Position numbers and translations under genes: made by a program. DNA of 64,000 nt, taken from positions 13,775,489 to 13,839,488 of the forward strand of contig AP025074.1 in the NCBI GenBank assembly GCA_036186865.1, read 5' to 3'. The notes beneath the pieces are model-generated. The model was not told the DNA's origin and made no database searches. It was given only the letters and a program-made list of their open reading frames with translations. Shown here piece by piece: positions 58,476 to 64,000 of the stretch. This DNA is from Eustoma russellianum (lineage: Eukaryota > Streptophyta > Magnoliopsida > Gentianales > Gentianaceae). The first letter of the stretch is position 1. Each line of letters starts with the position of its first letter.

Positions 58476-59093
58476 TGTTGGGAATAACGATCCGGTTCTT
58501 AGCGGAACAAAATAGTGGATAGTAATTTACTACTCACTAGAATCTTCGAGTATGACAGCGAGATAAATACCAATAAAAGTGAACAGATTCGGTAATACCC
58601 AGGAAAGATCACAACTCACCGTAAATGCCAGATAAAATAGGAACACTGAGATTTACATGGAAACCCTCTCTCTGTGGAGGGAAAAAACCACGGGGAGCGA
58701 GAACAACTTCCACTATTCTAAATAATGGGAATACAAGAGACAACTCAAGTTTAGACTTAAACTTGAGAAATACATGAGAATTGAAACACTCAATATTTTC
58801 TTATACCGGATTGGTATAATCTCACAACTCTCTTTTCCTCTCTCTATTTTCTTTCACTCACTTCTCTCTCAAGAAGCTCTCAAATTGCTTCTTCCTTTGA
58901 TTTTTTGGTGTATTCTCCATCTACTAAAACATGCCTATTTATAGGCAAATAAAGATGAATAAACCATGTGTTTAAACTATTCATATGGTGGCTACTTTGT
59001 ATTTGTCAAAGTTGGTATGCCACCTACCATAGAAAAACACAACAAAGAAGTCTTCTATTTGTTTCTTCTTTTCTCATTTGTCTTGACCCTTCA
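58476..59093 (-). mobile_element. 5' LTR of E6
   Basis: 618 bp, TGTTGGGAATAACG to CCCTTCA; partner of 48064-48682. The same TATA-containing palindrome is at 58932-58947. Confidence 0.92.
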
Positions 59094-59556
59094 GTTTGAG
59101 CTTATGCAGTTTCGACACATGATATGTTGACGTGCACATGAATGTTATTAATTCCTTGTACTTCTCGTAGCAGAGTACGACGAGTGCACCTTGTTGAGAC
59201 CCTAGTCCCGGGCGGGGTGCTACAATTTAATAATTATGCACCAACATTTATCTACTAGCCACATGTGAGTTGTCGCCCCTTGGGGACCATACGTTGTATA
59301 CTTTATGGTCGTTGCACTTTGAGCCCATGCGGTCTCTAACCATATGACTTTCTACATATTCGGGGTTTCCAGTTTAGACCATATTATACATACACGAATA
59401 TACCCGATGTTCACTTAACATGTGGATGTTTTTAAGCAATAATTAATATTATTACGTGACATATGTAACATATAAAATCATCATACATAACGCCACCTTA
59501 TAATTAATTCGTGTGCACTTAATCAACGTGCTGTGCATCACATATATCTCGAATTA
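59094..59556 (+). mobile_element. Gypsy-like LTR end plus flank, second copy
   Basis: 59110-59224 repeats the LTR end 47300-47418 (CGGGCGGGGTGCTACA), and 59225-59556 repeats its flank. The copy is cut on the left by E6 and on the right by E8 gag. Confidence 0.6.
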
Positions 59557-60098
59557 ATCTTTTGAACCTTTTTCTGTGTAGAAAAGACTTTGCCAAGAGA
59601 CTCAGGAGAATTATAGATGTTAATCAATCGTAAATCCATATCAACAATAGATTCATTTGGCAATAATTTAAAAGACTCAAGAGTGGACATAAGCATATTT
59701 AATTTAGACTCCTTAACTTGGCTAGCCCCTTCATGTTTCATTTCAAGGATTCTCCACATCTCTTGGGCACTAGAGCAATTAGACATGTAACTTGATTTAC
59801 TTTTACTTAGTCTGTTTAAAAGTAGTTTCATGGCTCTAGCATTCATACTTAATCTCTTTTTTTCATCACTAGTATATTCCTGTTTCGTTTTTATAACCTC
59901 TAATGTGACACCATCAACAATAGATAACTTAGAAGGAATAAAAGGACCATCTTCTATGATGGACCATAGGTCTATATCAATTGCCATAAAGAAAAGTTTC
60001 ACTCTAAGTTTCCATTGAATAAAAGACTCACCATCGAAAAGAGGAGGCCTTACGGTTGACATTCCTTCTTGCTCGGTTTTATAACTAGTGGTTGTCAT
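59557..60098 (-). pseudogene. E8 gag N-terminus (truncated)
   Basis: Starts at the ATG near 60098 (MTTTSYKTEQEGMSTVRPPL), with FDGESFIQWKLRVKLFFMAI, DEKKRLSMNARAMKLLLNRL, EMWRILEMKHEGASQVKESK and SKLNMLMSTLESFKLLPNES. This is the start of a copia gag of the LTR A-D family. About 180 residues are open, then the sequence joins the gypsy flank at about 59556. Confidence 0.85.
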
Positions 60099-60137
60099 CT
60101 CACTAAGATCGTCGGATCTCCTTGTCGTGAGTGAACC

Positions 60138-60150
60138 TGCTCTGATACCA
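60138..60150 (-). other. Primer binding site of E8
   Basis: Minus strand TGGTATCAGAGCA, two bases from LTR C at 60153. Confidence 0.93.
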
Positions 60151-60152
60151 CT

Positions 60153-62445
60153 TGTAGAGCCTGTATAGCACCACTAGAACCGGGGGGGGTTGAATAGTAG
60201 GTCTAGAAAATTTGGTTTTTAAAATATTTTGACCCAAAAACCTAACTTCTGAAAACAGAATTCTTATTTGCAATGTTTGAAAGAACTGGTTACAGACCTT
60301 CAAAAATTTTGAAATTTGGAAATATTCTACAATCAGATGTTCTAAGTATCTCCTAAAATTTCAAATTAAAATTCAACTTCTAACCTTTTGAAAATACGTT
60401 TGTGGTCAGATTGCGAATCTGCAGAAACAGTACTCCAATTTGAATAATTTATTCCGATTAATTCGTAACTCCAAATGGTCTGAGAATTTAATGACAAAAC
60501 CCTTAAGATATTAATGTTAATGGGTTAAAACAGTTTTGGAAAATTCTTTTGCGAAGTATGTCAAATATGTTAATGTTCTCAACCTTTGCAAGTATGAAAA
60601 TCAGATTGCACTAGTCTCAGAACTATTAACGTTTGAATGACTTATACTTGTCCAAATAGGTTGAAACTTGTGTCAAATGAAACTTAAGAGGTGTGCTTAT
60701 GTTTCTATAAAGTATTGTAATTTTTGAAAGTCGTTTACTATTTTTAAGATTGCACAAACTCAAGGTAGAAACTAAAAAACTGAAAGTAAAGTACAGAAAG
60801 TAACGACACCAAGGGTTTTATACTGGTTCGGTTAAAACGACCTACTCTAGTCTTCGAGGACAACGACCTCAGTTATCACTAAACACAAAATAACACCTTA
60901 CCACAAGAGTTGCTGGAGTTGTACACCAACTCTAACCCTTTACACACAATACAATCAATCACACGATCACAAACACCACCACCAAACGGATGAAGGTTTG
61001 ATCACACCTTGATCAATCCTTTTAAAACAAACAAAACGTGTATGGTGGTTTAATCAAAGCCTATTCAATATGTTGAATATAAGAACAATAGGCTTGAGAG
61101 AAGAAGAAGAAGAAAGAAATGTAGAAGAAGAAAGTAGAAGACACTTTTTGCACTTGTGAGATTATGAGAGTTGTCTTGCATTTGTGTGGCTCTCTTCTCT
61201 TCTTTTTATCTAGTCTTGGCTGCCCCCTAGGGCTTTTCTTCACCTTGAGAATTCCCTTTTATGTCCTTGGAAGAATGTCTTGTGTAAATGTGACACCATC
61301 TTGCTTACTTGGCACAACTTGATTGGATGAATGTCTTGGCTTTGCTTACTAGCACTTTATGATTGGTCCAACCTTGTCACCATTTCGTAGCTTTAAAAAT
61401 CTGAGATTAGCATCTAAAACATGTGACAAATAAGGTTTAAAACATTTCCAAATATTCAACAATTAATCCCCAAAAATTTGCAAGAAAATTTGTCTCCATT
61501 CAATACTCAAAAAATCGACCACCATATTCTCACATGCTGAATTTTTAGCATGTGTTTCATTTGCTAAAAGGTTTGAAATCTTACCTTGTGTAGCTCCCTC
61601 CACTATGTCACTAACCTTGTTTGGCTTATTCTCCAGCAATTGAGATACCAACTAAGCTCCAATTAAGGTCCACCAACCTGAGAATGGCGTGTATATGCAT
61701 CTTGAACATGTGCTAAATTTTACTTTTGTAAACTTTGTCAAATATTGCACAATAATTATACACATATGGTATATTCCAACCAGCCCTAATTTGAATATTC
61801 TAATACACTTTAATATTTCTTGAATATGTAAAAAGTGTCTAGATACATGTTACATGTCATGCCAAAATCGTTCCATGTGTTGTGTTTGTAGACAACCGAA
61901 TTTACGACTTTTGTCGATTACGCGATTTCTCTCCGATTAAATTCAAAATTTTTGCACATGTTATATATATTATATCACACATAATATACATAAAATAAAT
62001 TAAATATTTAGCTCATAAGGGCTGAGACATAGGCACCCCATGTGACAAAAATAGGTTGAATTTGAAATCTCCACAATTCGGCCGTAATTGGGGGTGATTT
62101 GTGTGTGCCAACATGGAATGATTTCATGGCTGAGTATACCATGTGAGCCACGAAATTTGTAGCCATTTTTTAAGTATATGGGCTGGTCATCTATATATGG
62201 CAAGTACGTGACACGTTGGCGAAGTTTCGGTAGTCACCCAATATGACAACTTTCGGTTTATAACCTTGTAATGTGTCGTAATAATTTTGTCATCACCATG
62301 ACTTATATCATATGATATAAGACCTGAATGTACTTATAAGTATAAGGTAAGTATAATGGTGTGACGTTGACGTACGTTCGTAATATATGTAACATGTCGG
62401 TAGTACGTCGGAATCTATGTGTATTGTGCCTTTTTATAAACAATC

Positions 62446-62504
<59 letters not shown>

Positions 62505-62864
62505 AAAACGTTTGAATGAGGTGGAGATGAGACTTTCCATGTTTCAATTTGTTGCATCCATGCCTTCTCTAAATATATCTGCATTTAATGAACTGCTTAA
62601 TTCATTAAATTAAGTACTTCACTTAATGAACTAGTTTAGTTCATTAATGGTGGCACTTGAAAATAGTTCAAACACAACAAATGTTTGCCATTTGATGTAA
62701 GCTTTAACGTTTCATGGCTTGTTAGTACGGCAACATTATATATAAAGTATATAAGGCAAGTTTATCACAAACACGTGTCAAGTAACAAATTTTGTCATGC
62801 ATTTCTTAAACACATTGTATTTATATCATGTATTCGTAAATCACTCAAACCCTTTTTCTCAACA
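60153..62864 (-). mobile_element. LTR C, shared by E8 (left) and E9 (right)
   Basis: 2712 bp, TGTAGAGCCT to CTCAACA. On its left are a primer site and gag start (so it is a 5' LTR of a minus-strand element). On its right are polypurine tracts and the end of gag (so it is also a 3' LTR). Close in sequence to LTR B. Confidence 0.88.
62449..62498. repeat. (AT)25 microsatellite in LTR C
   Basis: Pure AT run; the corresponding site in LTRs A and B has only short AT stretches, so it expanded here. Confidence 0.95.
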
Positions 62865-63050
62865 ATCTTCCTTTTTGATGATTTACAAAATAACATTATT
62901 TCATGATTTAAATTTAACCGCTCTCCTCCAACGGGCACAAATTCGAATTTTTAATTGTCTCCCCTTGAATCGTGCAATCATGCTCTTTCTCCCCCTTAAA
63001 TCACTCTCTCTCCCCCTTAAATCATGCACTTTCTCTCCTCCTTTATTTTG
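62865..63050 (-). other. Cluster of polypurine tracts (E9)
   Basis: The minus strand has CATCAAAAAGGAAGAT abutting LTR C, and further tracts at about 62957-62966 (AAGGGGAGAC), 62981-62999 (TAAGGGGGAGAAAGAGC), 63004-63019 (TAAGGGGGAGAGAGAG) and 63029-63045 (AAAGGAGGAGAGAAAG). Multiple tracts are a described Sirevirus hallmark. Confidence 0.8.
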
Positions 63051-64000
63051 TATATAATATCAAAAGTTCACGTAAGAAAGACATAGCAATTAGTATAACA
63101 ATGGAAATCATGCATTTCAAGTGTATTGTGCAATAATATCAAAAGTGCGTTCTTAAGGGTTATTTATTCAATCCTTTGCGAATGTCCCTTTTGGTACCCA
63201 AATTTGGGTGACCTTTCTAGGTCTTTCAAAAGGTGAGAAAGGAGATGAAGACGCAATATAATAAACGTTATGTGGATATGTGTTTGGCCTTTGGCTGAGA
63301 ATCCCATTACACAAATAGTATGATCTTTGTTTTTGATATGTTCTTATGTTGGTGTGCATAGAGTGTGATCTAGATGCATTTATGGTAAATGAATGCCGTG
63401 TATGCATTAATGGTTTCTTTTCATATTTGTGCGGCACAAAATTATATCTTGTATGATATGAAGATGAAGCACGATGAGATGACATAGGGGTGGATCTAGG
63501 CGTCTTCTTAGGCAGACGAAATGAATTTTGTTGATTTGTTTAGTGTCTCATTTTTCTCAATGTATCCTAATCCGGTTTTGTCGTTATCATGCTTTTGTGA
63601 AGAAATGATGCGATCTAGCATGTTTGTACCTGTGTCAAATTATTTCACTATTTTTTCTAGATCTATATTCCTTGATTTCAAATTTGAAATATTGGATTTC
63701 ATTTCATTATTTTGTGTCATTAATGATGAGATCTCTAATTTTAATGCATTGATGGTGCAAGATGACTCTTCTTTTGAATCGTTTAATTGAGAAACAAGGT
63801 TCATGTTAGAAGATTCTAACTACTTCTTGTCTTCAATTAATCGTTTCTTTTCTTTTGCAAGAGCCTTTGTGATCATAAGAAGGTTCAGAATCAGAATCAG
63901 AGTCAGAAGATACCTCGTTTGATGCCTTAGATGTAAAATATACTTGTGTCGTTTGTTCTTCCGTATCGTCAGTCATAGAGTCGGATGAATCACTCCAAGT
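63051..64000 (-). pseudogene. E9 gag C-terminal half; no pol follows
   Basis: From the right edge: acidic Ser/Asp-rich segment (SDSDSDSEPSYD), coiled coil (INALKLEISSLMTQNNEMKS, NISNLKSRNIDLEKIVK) with several stops and shifts, then 63168-63485 with a damaged zinc knuckle (YYLCNGILSQRPNTY, Cys lost at both ends) and TQIWVPKG before a stop. In E5, VWVPKG lies just before protease. Here the next thing is the polypurine cluster and the LTR, so protease to RNase H are missing. The rest of E9 is outside the window. Confidence 0.75.

Larger units (their letters stand above)
48064..59093 (-). mobile_element. E6: Tork/Tnt1-like copia element with nested LTR insertions
   Basis: Two 618-619 bp LTRs (48064-48682, 58476-59093), polypurine tract 48683-48697, primer site 58461-58473, and gag, protease, integrase, RT and RNase H in copia order on the minus strand. 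Without the nested 6 kb it is about 5 kb. The LTRs differ at about 7% of positions over 250 bases by eye. Flanks are GTTGG (48059-48063) and GTTTG (59094-59098), a possible target duplication with one change. Gag wording (LYMSKTMTNKLYLKKQLYKL) is Tnt1-like. Confidence 0.88.

Overview
This is AT-rich plant nuclear DNA, most likely from a eudicot with a repeat-rich genome. It holds one intact-looking host gene, an intron-containing Cu/Zn superoxide dismutase (35405-39405, minus strand). The rest is nested, decayed LTR retrotransposons, mostly Ty1/copia. The species cannot be told from the sequence.

Layout. (1) 1-3452: right part of a minus-strand copia element (E1, Angela/BARE-like: gag start, very long leader, PBS, 1.4 kb LTR), inserted into the 3' LTR of the next element. 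(2) 3453-13406: E2, a minus-strand Sirevirus-like copia element with gag-pol, an additional ORF (aORF) after pol, and LTRs carrying GATCGATC palindromes. (3) 13407-18855: Ty3/gypsy-like LTR debris, a Sirevirus LTR scrap, and an exon-like sequence cut by the next insertion. (4) 18856-about 25890: E3, a minus-strand Sirevirus-like element truncated in protease, with an aORF homologous to that of E2. (5) About 25891-34000: E4, a plus-strand copia remnant split by a 3.0 kb solo LTR (27498-30529, target-site duplication CATAT). (6) 35000-39830: the SOD gene, with an Au-like SINE in its last intron. (7) 40803-45150: E5, plus strand, the same LTR family as E3, truncated in integrase. (8) 45151-48063: gypsy-like LTR. 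(9) 48064-59093: E6, a minus-strand Tork/Tnt1-like element whose integrase carries two LTRs at the same GATAC target, with a duplicated integrase segment between them. (10) 59094-64000: gypsy LTR end, then one LTR (60153-62864) shared by two internal regions; the right-hand one has gag leading almost straight to polypurine tracts, with no pol.

Main pattern. The two elements whose 3' ends survive (E2, E3) share one architecture: pol, then a cluster of the element's own LTR-type repeat motif, then a pyrimidine-rich leader, then an aORF of the same protein family, then polypurine tract and LTR. The motif sequence differs between the two elements but its placement is the same. This suggests the aORF may be its own transcription unit under LTR-like control. 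Three LTR families in the window each carry their own inverted-repeat array. All retroelement genes seen are broken by stops or frameshifts.
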